A stretch of DNA of 14,680 nt from Lachnospiraceae bacterium (GCA_009774625.1 VSOB01000071.1:1-14680); one strand, 5' to 3'; counted from the first letter of the stretch, positions 6,161 through 13,360 are shown. The notes: generated by a model from the sequence alone, not told the origin. Made by a program: numbers and translations.

Positions 6161-6814
6161 ATGTCTGTCAGCGGAGTGGGGCAGAAGTATGGTCAAAACA
6201 ACGTGGCGATAATGAAACGTGTGAACAGTGCAGAAAAGACAGGCACTGTGCGGGAAGTATCGGAAGCGGAAGAAATGGAGAGTTTCAAGAAAGAATTTTA
6301 CGCCGAGCTGGAGAAGATCCCAAAGAATGGAACGATTGTCAATCTGGCTGTTAACATATCGGAAGAGGCGTTTGAAAATATGAAAGCCGACCCGGAATAC
6401 AGAGCAAAGATATTATCTGTGCTTCGGCGTGACTTGACTTCGTCTTTTGCACCGACAAAGGCATCACTGCTGATTACAGTCGGAGCCACTGTTCAGGACT
6501 ACAGAGGAGATTCATGGTCTGATTTTCATGATGATTCAGAGTTTAATATGCGTTCGCAGAACAGTTTTTATAAGAAAACCAGTGAGAAGAAAGACAGAAA
6601 GAAAGAACTTCTGGAAGAATATCTGGAAAAGCGGGCTCAGGTTAAAAAACAGCAGCAGAAAGTGTTGGCGGAAAAGAATGCAAAGGCCGGGCAGGAGAAA
6701 AGCAGGCTGGCAAATGCAAGGGCCAGAGAAAGACAGATGGAAAAGTTATCCGGCGCTTACGAAGCCAATATTATGACAGAAGCTGTCACAGGCGATGAGT
6801 CGTTGTTTGGATAA
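6161..6814 (+). CDS. DUF6033-like protein, first gene of the cluster
   Basis: A 217-residue cytoplasmic-looking protein with no signal peptide or membrane segment. The N-terminal stretch (residues 1-50) carries EKTGTVREVSEAEEMESF. A compact central domain follows, with ISEEAFENMKADPEYRAKIL and LRRDLTSSFAPTKASLLITV. The tail from about residue 140 is a strongly charged Lys/Glu/Arg coiled coil. I associate this layout with DUF6033 proteins of Lachnospiraceae, whose function is unknown; the name is from memory and not certain. I chose the ATG at 6161 since GGAGG (6148-6152) lies eight bases before it; the ATG at 6146 would overlap that site. The following gene shares the M-x-x-DPE-x-A/R-x-x and charged-tail pattern, suggesting paralogues in one operon. 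Confidence 0.88.
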   Translation: MSVSGVGQKYGQNNVAIMKRVNSAEKTGTVREVSEAEEMESFKKEFYAELEKIPKNGTIVNLAVNISEEAFENMKADPEYRAKILSVLRRDLTSSFAPTKASLLITVGATVQDYRGDSWSDFHDDSEFNMRSQNSFYKKTSEKKDRKKELLEEYLEKRAQVKKQQQKVLAEKNAKAGQEKSRLANARARERQMEKLSGAYEANIMTEAVTGDESLFG

Positions 6815-6852
6815 ACGAGGGTATGATGCCCGGACTTATCCAAATTATCAAA

Positions 6853-6886
6853 GGGGCATGGCGGTTGTGCATAAAAGAGGGGCCGC
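6853..6886 (+). repeat. Leader element copy 2 (before the second cluster gene)
   Basis: The stretch GGGGCATGG-CGG to GAGGGGCCGC repeats the pattern seen at 6091-6125, with the last ten bases identical. It lies in the 103-base gap between the first and second cluster genes. Confidence 0.45.
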
Positions 6887-6917
6887 TGGTAAGATTTAAT
6901 CAGGGAGGACAGGAACT

Positions 6918-7643
6918 ATGTCGATGGAGATTGCAAATAATTGTCACAATTATGCCGCAGGCTATGTGATTATAGAAAAGGACAGCGGAAGCAAAAAGGA
7001 AGTAACAAGCACTGTGGAGCTGAAAACCCCGGTTCCGGGTGTGACCAGAACAGAGCAGATCAAAACAGGTTTTCCCACTGTCAATGCCTATTCCGGATAT
7101 TTACAGGGCAAATACAGCTATATGAATACAGGGACAACTTCCATGCAGGGTATACCGGCAACGGTATCCGTATCAGGCGCTTTTTTAAAAAGATGTATGA
7201 ATGACCCGGAAAAGGCAAAATATCTGGAAGAAAATCTGGCGGCGATTCCCGCCTGTGTTTCCTATGCCGCATCTCATGCCCAGGGGACACTGACAAGTAT
7301 TTCCTATGAAATAGATGCCAATGGCAATATGACAATCATGTCATCGGGCACAAATGATCCGGACGGAAAAATAGCCAGAGAGAATGGGGAAAGAAAGGCA
7401 AAAGAGAAGAAAGCAGAGGAAGAAAAGGCTGCTAAGAGGCGTGACGAAAAAAGGTCAAAAGAGGAAAAAGCAGACGAAAGACGGGCAGAAAGGAAAGAAC
7501 AGTCGGAAACACTGGAGGATGGCAGAGAGCCGGAAACGTTTCAAGTATCCGTTACTGGAACAGATGTAAAAAGTATTACCCGGAGTCTTACAGTTTGGCA
7601 TATTTCCGGATATGCAGCAACAAGTTTTGATTCAAAGGCGTAA
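6918..7643 (+). CDS. DUF6033-like protein, second gene of the cluster
   Basis: A 241-residue protein starting after GGGAGGACAGGAACT. Residues 10-21 read CHNYAAGYVIIE, similar to TEYPAAGYETKK in the third gene. The centre has GAFLKRCMNDPEKAKYLEEN, LAAIPACVSYAA and ISYEIDANGNMTIMSSGTND, parallel in layout to the central domain of the first gene. From about residue 153 comes a highly charged Lys/Glu/Arg helix, then a short C-terminal part with FQVSVTGTDVKSI. No signal peptide or membrane span is seen. I read it as a diverged paralogue of the first gene; the DUF6033 label is tentative and no role is known. It is followed 15 bases later by the third gene, implying one transcript. Confidence 0.88.
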   Translation: MSMEIANNCHNYAAGYVIIEKDSGSKKEVTSTVELKTPVPGVTRTEQIKTGFPTVNAYSGYLQGKYSYMNTGTTSMQGIPATVSVSGAFLKRCMNDPEKAKYLEENLAAIPACVSYAASHAQGTLTSISYEIDANGNMTIMSSGTNDPDGKIARENGERKAKEKKAEEEKAAKRRDEKRSKEEKADERRAERKEQSETLEDGREPETFQVSVTGTDVKSITRSLTVWHISGYAATSFDSKA

Positions 7644-7658
7644 TGGGAAGGGACAAAA

Positions 7659-8246
7659 ATGAACATTCATGGAATAAAAGCAACAGAATATCCGGCAGCA
7701 GGGTATGAAACAAAAAAGGCAAAAAGAAATGTGTCAGAGAGGAATTTTGCAGAGCAGATGGCACAGGCATCGGGAAATACTTCTACGGTCACTCTGCATG
7801 GTGCAGATGAGGGAACGGGAGATATTACAGTCAGTGCATGGGCGGATGTGGTAAGCGGCTCCTCTGTTTCTGTTTATAAGACGCAGGACTTTAATCAGGA
7901 AAACCCTGTATATAAAGTGAAAATATGGGATAAGTCGGGAAACGTGACAGAGCGGATGGTGGACGCGTCAAAAATAGATCCGAAGAACTGCGATACAGCG
8001 CAGATGTATGTATACGCTTCCCATCTGAAAGAAAGCGGGAAAGGGAGTTTTGAGGATACGGTACTGAAAACCGTAATTGCGAAAGCTGTAAAAAATGCAG
8101 AGCAGAGAAGCTATGGTTCCTGGAATTTCTCAGAAAAGACAGACTGGGTAAAAATTGTGAATGATATTATGCAGTCAGAGTACCGGTATGGAGATTTGAA
8201 GAGTTATATGGAATGGAAACAGTTTTCAGGACTTTTGGAACAATAA
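7659..8246 (+). CDS. Conserved Lachnospiraceae cluster protein of unknown function, third gene
   Basis: A 195-residue protein. It opens MNIHGIKATEYPAAGYETKK, then NVSERNFAEQM. The core has LHGADEGTGDITVSAWADVV, SVYKTQDFNQENPVYKVKIW and SGNVTERMVDASKIDPKNCD. The end is helical (TDWVKIVNDIMQ to LKSYMEWKQF). I recall this full layout as a recurrent hypothetical family in Lachnospiraceae, often beside DUF6033 genes, but know no function. No signal peptide or transmembrane helix is visible. A GGGAAGG site precedes the ATG. Its stop is followed after one base by a truncated paralogue of the first cluster gene. Confidence 0.88.
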   Translation: MNIHGIKATEYPAAGYETKKAKRNVSERNFAEQMAQASGNTSTVTLHGADEGTGDITVSAWADVVSGSSVSVYKTQDFNQENPVYKVKIWDKSGNVTERMVDASKIDPKNCDTAQMYVYASHLKESGKGSFEDTVLKTVIAKAVKNAEQRSYGSWNFSEKTDWVKIVNDIMQSEYRYGDLKSYMEWKQFSGLLEQ

Positions 8247-8247
8247 G

Positions 8248-8397
8248 ATGTCTTGTAATGGGAGGGATTATCCATTTTCCAGAGTGATAAGAGTGACAGA
8301 GAAAACAGGTGGTATGCAGAAATTAGTGGAAGCAAAAGAAATGGAATTATTCGAAAAGTTTGATACTGGTCTGATTTTTACAGGCGCCCTGTTGTAG
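8248..8397 (+). pseudogene. N-terminal fragment of a further DUF6033-like paralogue
   Basis: A 49-codon frame starts one base after the third gene's stop (TAA-G-ATG). Its residues RVIRVTEKTGGMQKLVEAKE and MELFEKF line up with RVNSAEKTGTVREVSEAEE and MESFKKEF in the first cluster gene, and MS-x-x-G opens both. It stops inside a terminator hairpin with the central domain missing. So it is a broken extra copy, or possibly a short translated relic coupled to gene three. Confidence 0.65.
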
Positions 8398-8410
8398 GGC
8401 GCTTATATAT
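8384..8410 (+). terminator. Probable terminator of the 6161-8397 cluster
   Basis: GCGCCCT (8384-8390) pairs with AGGGCGC (8396-8402) around the loop GTTGT, followed by TTATATATT. Ts on both flanks suggest it may work in either direction, though the rightward T-run is broken by As. Confidence 0.6.
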
Positions 8411-8493
8411 TATGATACAATTGCAGATAACAAGGAATGTCATGGCAAAGAGGGGATCGGGTGATCCGATTGCAACAGCGTCTTTTACAAAAT

Positions 8494-8525
8494 AACAGAA
8501 TATGCTTTTAAATGGTTATTCTGTT
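8494..8525. terminator. Hairpin in the leader of the TIR-like gene
   Basis: AACAGAATA (8494-8502) pairs with TATTCTGTT (8517-8525). It lies 70-100 bases before the TIR-like gene. The rest of 8411-8592 shows a small inverted repeat (GGATC-GATCC near 8454-8467) and no clear promoter. Confidence 0.4.
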
Positions 8526-8592
8526 TGCAGTGGATTTGCTTTTTAATGTTGCGGTCATGAAATAAGTATAGTCATGTCAGGAGGAAATCTAT

Positions 8593-9135
8593 ATGAATAT
8601 TTCCGTTTTTTTAAGTTATCCAAAGCCGTATGTTAAACGACAACAGTTATTTATTGATCAGTTATCCAGATATCTGATCGGACGTGGATTTGAACCCAGG
8701 ACGCTGGGAGTTACAGATTATGATGTGGATGCGCCATTAACTGCGATCAGGCGATTATTATTAGAATCGAATGGCCTGTTATGTATTGCTTTTAGAAGAA
8801 GTATGATAAATGATGGAATTGTAAAGCCTAAAAGTGACATTGGTGAACCGGAAACAAACTTGTCTGGAGTATGGCTAAGCAGTCCTTATTGCCAAATCGA
8901 ACCTGCTATGGCTTTTCAGCTTGGCCTTCCGGTTCTCATTTTCAGAGAGAAGGGAGTGCTGGAAGAAGGAATTTTGGAAAAAGGAGTTCTTGGTACATAT
9001 ATGCCAGAGTTTGATTTGACGAAATCTGTAAATGCTTATTTTAAATCAATGGAATTTATGCAAATGTTAGGACGCTGGGAAGGCTATGTGAGAAAGGTGG
9101 TTGAAAAAAAGGGAAATCCGCCGCAGTTGTTCTAA
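8593..9135 (+). CDS. TIR-like domain protein (predicted NAD-cleaving or signalling, defence-associated)
   Basis: A 180-residue single-domain protein. It begins with the TIR-type strand NISVFLSYPKPY. It continues with GFEPRTLGVTDYDVDAPLTA, the strand SNGLLCIAFRRS, and SSPYCQIEPAMAFQLGLPVL, where C100 and E103 occupy the place of the Cys/Trp-Cys-x-x-Glu motif whose glutamate is catalytic in NAD-cleaving TIR domains. The strand PVLIFREKGV follows. No sensor domain, repeat region or membrane span is present, so any partner is encoded elsewhere. AGGAGG precedes the ATG. I think it belongs to an uncharacterised family of stand-alone TIR-like proteins; Thoeris ThsB is a distant comparison, not an identification. 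The next frame is a decayed GmrSD-like nuclease, which supports a defence setting. Enzymatic activity is inference. Confidence 0.8.
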   Translation: MNISVFLSYPKPYVKRQQLFIDQLSRYLIGRGFEPRTLGVTDYDVDAPLTAIRRLLLESNGLLCIAFRRSMINDGIVKPKSDIGEPETNLSGVWLSSPYCQIEPAMAFQLGLPVLIFREKGVLEEGILEKGVLGTYMPEFDLTKSVNAYFKSMEFMQMLGRWEGYVRKVVEKKGNPPQLF

Positions 9136-10179
9136 CCAAAGAAAAACCCGGAAAATACCAACAGAAGACTGGCCAATGAAAAAGATAGAAGGTTCGCCCA
9201 AGAATCTGAAGCAGTTATTGCAGTATATGAAGTATTCCATTCATATGATTTTGAATTGTTCATAAAGAAATTTTCCAGGTTTGCAGAAGTATATGAGTAT
9301 ATTCGTCAGGCGGAGACAGTATTTGACGAAGAAACAAAATATATTTATTACAATGCGCAGGTGAACTTTACATTACAGCCTCAGCTACTGCTGGCGCCGG
9401 TCTGTTATGAGGATACATGGCCTGTGATAAAGGAAGAATTGAGCCTGATAGCGAGGTTTATTGAACTTCTGATTGTATCCAGGGCAACCGGTTATCGTTC
9501 CCTAGACTATAGTACTATTAAAAATCTTGTCTTTCATGTGACAAAAGAGATTCGTATGGCTTCAGTCTCTATATTAAAAATTAAAACAGAAGCTGCAGCA
9601 GCAGTATGAGAATCTTGCGTTTGATCCGGCAGCAGTATTGGCTGATTTAAGGCTGAACAGTTTTACAAAGAAATACATAAAAAAATTCTTACCCGTGTGG
9701 CCGGGTTTATGGAGGAGCAGACAGGCGTGGCTTCCAATTATTGTAATTATATGAACACCCGGACCCGAAATCCCTTTGAGATAGAACATATTATTGCAGA
9801 TCATTATGAGTGGTTCACCGGCTAATATACGGATCAGGAGGACTTCGGACGCTGGAGAAACAGTGTGGGAGCTTTATTATTGCTGCATAATAGTATCAAT
9901 GCCAGTCTGAATGATGCAAAGTATGAATACAAGCTGAAAAAGTACTGTTCAAACGAAGGAAATATTTATTCCGAATCTCTGGGAGAGGCGGCTTATGAGA
10001 ACAACCCAAAGTTTATGAAATTTATTACAGAAAACGGACTGCATTTCAGGGCATATGACCAGTTTGGCAAGGCGGAGATTGCAGAAAGAACAGCAGTGCT
10101 GGCGGAACTGGTAAAGCTGATCTGGAACGATAAAATGTTCGACAAACACTGGCCGGACTGTTTTCTGACCAAAGGGTAA
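9136..10179 (+). pseudogene. GmrSD-like DUF262/DUF1524 (HNH) nuclease, 5'-truncated and broken
   Basis: The 5' half is absent: coding resembles the middle of a DUF262 protein only from about 9200 (FELFIKKFSRFAEVYEYI and ELSLIARFIELLIVSRATG). The C-terminal DUF1524 HNH domain is clear: NPFEIEHIIADHYEWF (catalytic His region), then RWRNSVGALLLLHNSINASL and the YEYKLKKY block. Three lesions break it. Near 9590 the frame shifts before KLQQQYENLAFDP. In the seven-A run 9679-9685 one A seems lost, with KYIKK continuing as ILTRVAGF. At 9823-9825 TAA replaces a sense codon after EWFTG. GmrSD-type proteins cut modified foreign DNA. Frames 9256-9609 and 9865-10179 are fragments of this one gene. It starts in the same frame as, and just after, the TIR-like gene. 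Confidence 0.8.
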
Positions 10180-10264
10180 GAATTTTATATGACGGCAGAT
10201 GAAATCGGACAATCAGAGGAAGAGGTGCGATAAGCAGCTTTTGCAAGATACAGGAGGGAGAGAG

Positions 10265-10690
10265 ATGAAAAAAGCAGCAGGATTCTTTTGGATGATCGTA
10301 TGTGTTCTGGCACTGACGGGATGTGGAAGGTCAGTTGACATGGAGGATGTGCAGGGAATAACAGAAACAGAAATTTTCCAGGCTGCAGTGGAAGAACCTG
10401 CGGTATCAATTGACATTGATGATATTACAGTATCAGAGGATGCCAGTGAGCAATACTGTGCTTACCTGGAGCAGGTGACAGAAAGGGATTTCATAGGGGA
10501 AGGGGAGATTGGGTCAGCAGATGCAACTGTGAGTTATGATGAAGAAACAGGCCGGTATTCCATAGAATTGTCAATCAAAACGGACGGCAAACTGAGCAAT
10601 GAGCAGATTGAACATTACAAAGACTTCCTGCATAAAACATATGCGGAAGTGACTTTCATAGTTGACGGAGAGCTGCTGCCTGAGAAGTGA
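10265..10690 (+). CDS. Small predicted lipoprotein, function unknown
   Basis: A 141-residue protein. The N-terminus MKKAAGFFWMIVCVLALTGC is a lipoprotein signal, with lipobox LTGC and Cys20 as the lipidated residue; it should be anchored on the outer face of the membrane. The mature part is acidic (ITETEIFQAAVEEPAVSIDI, SEDASEQYCAYLEQ) and ends in a beta-type block, VSYDEETGRYSIELSI to AEVTFIVDGELLPE. The ATG at 10265 is preceded by AGGAGGG; an upstream ATG at 10199 would add a non-signal extension. No neighbour suggests a partner, and I do not recognise the family. Confidence 0.88.
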   Translation: MKKAAGFFWMIVCVLALTGCGRSVDMEDVQGITETEIFQAAVEEPAVSIDIDDITVSEDASEQYCAYLEQVTERDFIGEGEIGSADATVSYDEETGRYSIELSIKTDGKLSNEQIEHYKDFLHKTYAEVTFIVDGELLPEK

Positions 10691-10902
10691 TTTATGGATG
10701 CGGTTACTCAGAACATCTGATATCCTTCCAAAGTCACAGTGGGCAGACGATCGGACAAACTGGCAGGCGTATAGGACGCAGCAGGCTTTTGCTGTCCGGA
10801 TCTGATGGAAAAAAGAGCAATTTTATACAATCCAAAACTCCACGATAATCGTATCATATCCATATGCAAATCATTGCAAATAAACGATTAGGAGTGTGGA
10901 CA

Positions 10903-11298
10903 ATGGAACATCAGAATCTGTTTGAACAATTTAACAATGCGGGGAAATTGAGTCTGCCGGAGAAGGAAATTTATTTTGCCGATATTCCGTGGGTCAGGCA
11001 TCCTGACTTTGAAGGAGTAGAGTTAAAGCATATTGTTACTTCCCGGCAGACGGGCGGGCAATTCAGTTTTCATCTTGTGAGGATTGCCCCGGACAAAAAA
11101 ATCGGAAATCACGTCCATAAAACACAGTCAGAAACGCATGAGGTGATCTTTGGCAGCGGCGTATGCATCAACGATGGTACACAAATAAGATATGAGCCGG
11201 GTGTAATCTCTCTGTTGCCTGTGAACGTGCCGCATGAAGTGACTGCCGGGAACAAGGGCCTGTGCATTTTTGCAAAGTTTATGCCTGCTTTGAACTGA
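10903..11298 (+). CDS. Single-domain cupin protein
   Basis: A 131-residue beta-barrel protein. It has the metal-binding pattern of cupins: NHVHKTQSETHEVIFGSG (H-x-H then E and the turn glycine) and, later, YEPGVISLLPVNVPHEVTAG (PG-x-x-x-x-x-P-x-x-x-PH). It may be an isomerase, a sugar- or small-ligand-binding protein or a sensor; the sequence does not say which. TAGGAG lies eight bases before the ATG at 10903; the ATG at 10864 lacks a site. It is convergent with an AraC regulator whose own N-terminal domain is a cupin fold, and the two may serve one pathway. Upstream, an interrupted palindrome (ACGATAATCGT near 10841-10851) could be an operator. Confidence 0.9.
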   Translation: MEHQNLFEQFNNAGKLSLPEKEIYFADIPWVRHPDFEGVELKHIVTSRQTGGQFSFHLVRIAPDKKIGNHVHKTQSETHEVIFGSGVCINDGTQIRYEPGVISLLPVNVPHEVTAGNKGLCIFAKFMPALN

Positions 11299-11309
11299 CA
11301 GGAAAAATG

Positions 11310-12059
11310 CTATGTCAACAGCCTGCAGGAAGTTTTGTATGCAGCAGGTGTCAGACCCACATGTTTTTCAAATTGCTTTATGAAGTGGCTTTGGTCACAA
11401 AAACCGGTGGCCAAAGCCACTTCTGTCATATTGTCGCCAGCATTTAACATATGTTGTGCTTTGCGGATGCGGTTTTGGATTTGAAACTGATGCGGCGTTA
11501 AACCGACAGTCTGCTTAAAAATTCTGATCAAATGATATTTGCTCAGATGCAGAGAGCGGGCCATTTCGTCTATGCTTAATTTCATTTCGGGACAGCATTC
11601 CATCTGTTTTTTTACCAGATCAATCAAGGGGCTGACAGGATAGGAGAGCAAGGCGCTGTCAGGGAAATCCAGACAGTTTAATAACCGGCTTATCTGGACT
11701 TCAGTCAGTTCCAATTCGCGAACAGAAGTCAGCAAATGCAGGATATTATGTTTGATTTCATCTTTATCGCAGCTATGGACGGTATGCTTGCCGATACACA
11801 AGGTCAGTAGAGAGTATGCATCGTTTGCTTCGATCATGTGCGGTATATAGGGCAGAACCGTAAAAGAACTGTCTTTTTCACAGGTAAAAGAATCACCGCT
11901 GATGGTCAGAGAGAGCGAGCCGTATAAAACCAGGGCTATCGTAAAAACCGAAACATGATTATGCAGGGGATATGATATGACAGAATTGCTGCAGAGGATC
12001 AATTCCATATCGGCCGGTTTATCGTACAGGTATATAATATGATTAGTTTTTTTCATCAT
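11310..12059 (-). CDS. AraC family transcriptional regulator
   Basis: A 249-residue regulator. Residues about 20-90 form the cupin-like sensing domain (SYPLHNHVSVFTIALVLYGS, the beta-strand LSLTISGDSF and VLPYIPHMIEA). The C-terminal 100 residues form the double helix-turn-helix: LSIDEMARSLHLSKYHLIRI, GLTPHQFQIQNRI, and MTEVALATGFCDQSHFIKQF. The order matches small AraC_binding/HTH_18 proteins. Two ATGs lie side by side at 12059 and 12056; the second has better spacing to the AAGAAGG site. Its 3' end meets the cupin gene with 11 bases between, and no separate terminator is evident. The inducer is unknown. Confidence 0.93.
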   Translation of the reverse strand: MMKKTNHIIYLYDKPADMELILCSNSVISYPLHNHVSVFTIALVLYGSLSLTISGDSFTCEKDSSFTVLPYIPHMIEANDAYSLLTLCIGKHTVHSCDKDEIKHNILHLLTSVRELELTEVQISRLLNCLDFPDSALLSYPVSPLIDLVKKQMECCPEMKLSIDEMARSLHLSKYHLIRIFKQTVGLTPHQFQIQNRIRKAQHMLNAGDNMTEVALATGFCDQSHFIKQFEKHVGLTPAAYKTSCRLLT

Positions 12060-12236
12060 TACCTTCTTCCGCAGACCTGCTCCGGGACTGCTCGTTTTTT
12101 CTGTGTAATTATATCATGTCACCGGCAATGTGTGCATTTTTTTCATGTTTGCCTGCTAATGCTGAGGTTGTAGGAAAAAATAAATATCTTCGTCATAGAA
12201 AGCTGTACTGTTTCCGTCTTGTCTGCAGCCATCCGG

Positions 12237-12256
12237 CAGGTTTTTCGAAAAACCTG
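12237..12256. other. Perfect 20-bp palindrome in the 12060-12336 gap
   Basis: CAGGTTTTT (12237-12245), CG, then AAAAACCTG (12248-12256) is fully self-complementary. With a two-base centre it is better as a dimeric protein-binding site than as an RNA hairpin. It lies between the leftward AraC gene and the rightward acidic-protein gene. A TACAAT-type -10 lies nearby (about 12281-12286), with no good -35. Nothing else is seen in this gap. Confidence 0.45.
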
Positions 12257-12336
12257 TTCCCCAGGCCAGACGAATGTTATACAATAAAGCTGACAGTAAG
12301 GCGGAAGGTATAGGTATACGAAGGAGGCATTTTTGG

Positions 12337-12903
12337 ATGGAGCTGATAAAACGATTCCGTAAAAATGCGGATTTGGCGGAGTTATTATGCGATACCTGTG
12401 ATGTGGAGATTTTTCCGGAACTCAGGAAACCCCAGGATGAAAATGGTCATATCATCTATAATATTTCCGGAAAAACATTTGTCAGGGAAAAGAGCGGGAG
12501 TGAATACATTTTGCTTGAAGATGGTTCAATCGGTTATTGGAGAAGTGTAGGACTGTGCGGAAGAATTGCGGACAGCCTGCAGGATTTCTTTGAGTTTATA
12601 ATCAATTGCCCCTATTGGAAAGACTGTATATGGGAAGAGGCATATCAGGACAGAGAATACCTGAGTGAATTTGCAAAAGAAATCTTTGAGGAGTATGAGG
12701 AAGAAAATCTGGAAGATGAATTTGATTTGCAGGAAGCGCAGCAGGAATTGGCAGAATATTCGGGAATAGAAGAAAGGACGGAAGTTACGGATTTATTGAT
12801 GAGGTTTTATCATTGTACGACGCGTGAACCTCGTTTCTTCTACACTTACACAGAAGATGATGGCAGTAAACACAGCGGCACAGGCTCTCTGTTTGACAGT
12901 TGA
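12337..12903 (+). CDS. Acidic protein, possibly SUKH/SMI1-like
   Basis: A 188-residue soluble acidic protein. The centre reads SGKTFVREKSGSEYILLEDG, SIGYWRSVGLCGRIADSLQD and FFEFIINCPYWKDC, which recalls the SMI1/KNR4 (SUKH) fold found in many immunity proteins of contact-dependent toxins. That link is a resemblance in pattern, not an identification. A strongly acidic helix (EIFEEYEEENLEDEFD) follows, then a C-terminal RFYHCTTREPRFFYTY block. AAGGAGG precedes the ATG at 12337. No toxin gene is visible nearby. It is followed after about 50 bases by the DUF3781 gene on the same strand. Confidence 0.82.
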   Translation: MELIKRFRKNADLAELLCDTCDVEIFPELRKPQDENGHIIYNISGKTFVREKSGSEYILLEDGSIGYWRSVGLCGRIADSLQDFFEFIINCPYWKDCIWEEAYQDREYLSEFAKEIFEEYEEENLEDEFDLQEAQQELAEYSGIEERTEVTDLLMRFYHCTTREPRFFYTYTEDDGSKHSGTGSLFDS

Positions 12904-12950
12904 ATATTCCGAAACCCGCATTTTATAAAGGAAAAAAGGATAATTGTACA

Positions 12951-13202
12951 ATGAATGCAGATAATGAATTGCTAAAGAATCTGGATAAATTGCACACAAC
13001 CGAATTGGGCGTAGAGCGCATAAAAAGAAATCTGTCTCTGGATACAGATAATGTGGTTGAATGGTGCAAAACTAAAATCGATTCTGTGAATGCTGTTGTG
13101 ATACGAAAGGGGAAAAACTGGTATGTGAATGCAGATAATTGTATTATCACGGTAAATGCGTATAGCTATACGATTATTACGGCACATAAGGAAAAGAAAT
13201 GA
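12951..13202 (+). CDS. DUF3781 family protein
   Basis: An 83-residue protein that matches DUF3781 over its whole length as I know it: ELLKNLDKLHTTELGVERIK, LSLDTDNVVEWCKTKI and the closing GKNWYVNADNCIITVNAYSY to TAHK. Its function is unknown. I chose the ATG at 12951 with AAGGA about ten bases before it. Its stop overlaps the ATG of the next small frame (ATGA), implying coupled translation. Confidence 0.87.
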   Translation: MNADNELLKNLDKLHTTELGVERIKRNLSLDTDNVVEWCKTKIDSVNAVVIRKGKNWYVNADNCIITVNAYSYTIITAHKEKK

Positions 13203-13360
13203 ACGATACAATTCGTGAATGTAAAGCATTTTCAGACATCGGACAGGAAGTGGGCTTACCGATTACCCAAAAAGAAACATTCAAATCAGTACACAGTTTT
13301 GGAGACTGTTTACCCATAATCAGAAGAACGCATATCTTTCACAATCGGGAAATCGGATAA
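13199..13360 (+). CDS. Small overlapping frame of unknown function (possible relic)
   Basis: A 53-residue frame starts at the ATG inside the ATGA overlap with the DUF3781 stop and ends at TAA 13358-13360. It includes KAFSDIGQEVGLPITQKETF and CLPIIRRTHIFHN. The four-base overlap favours real translation, but there is no recognisable domain and it may be the truncated start of a longer lost gene. Confidence 0.4.
   Translation: MNDTIRECKAFSDIGQEVGLPITQKETFKSVHSFGDCLPIIRRTHIFHNREIG

Noticed and set aside
10188..10232. A 14-codon frame (MTADEIGQSEEEVR) before the lipoprotein
   Set aside because: Too short to support and without a convincing ribosome site; it may be a relic tail.
12116..12313. 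A 65-codon rightward frame in the AraC/acidic-protein gap
   Set aside because: It has no ribosome site and no recognisable motif, and it spans the perfect palindrome; probably chance.
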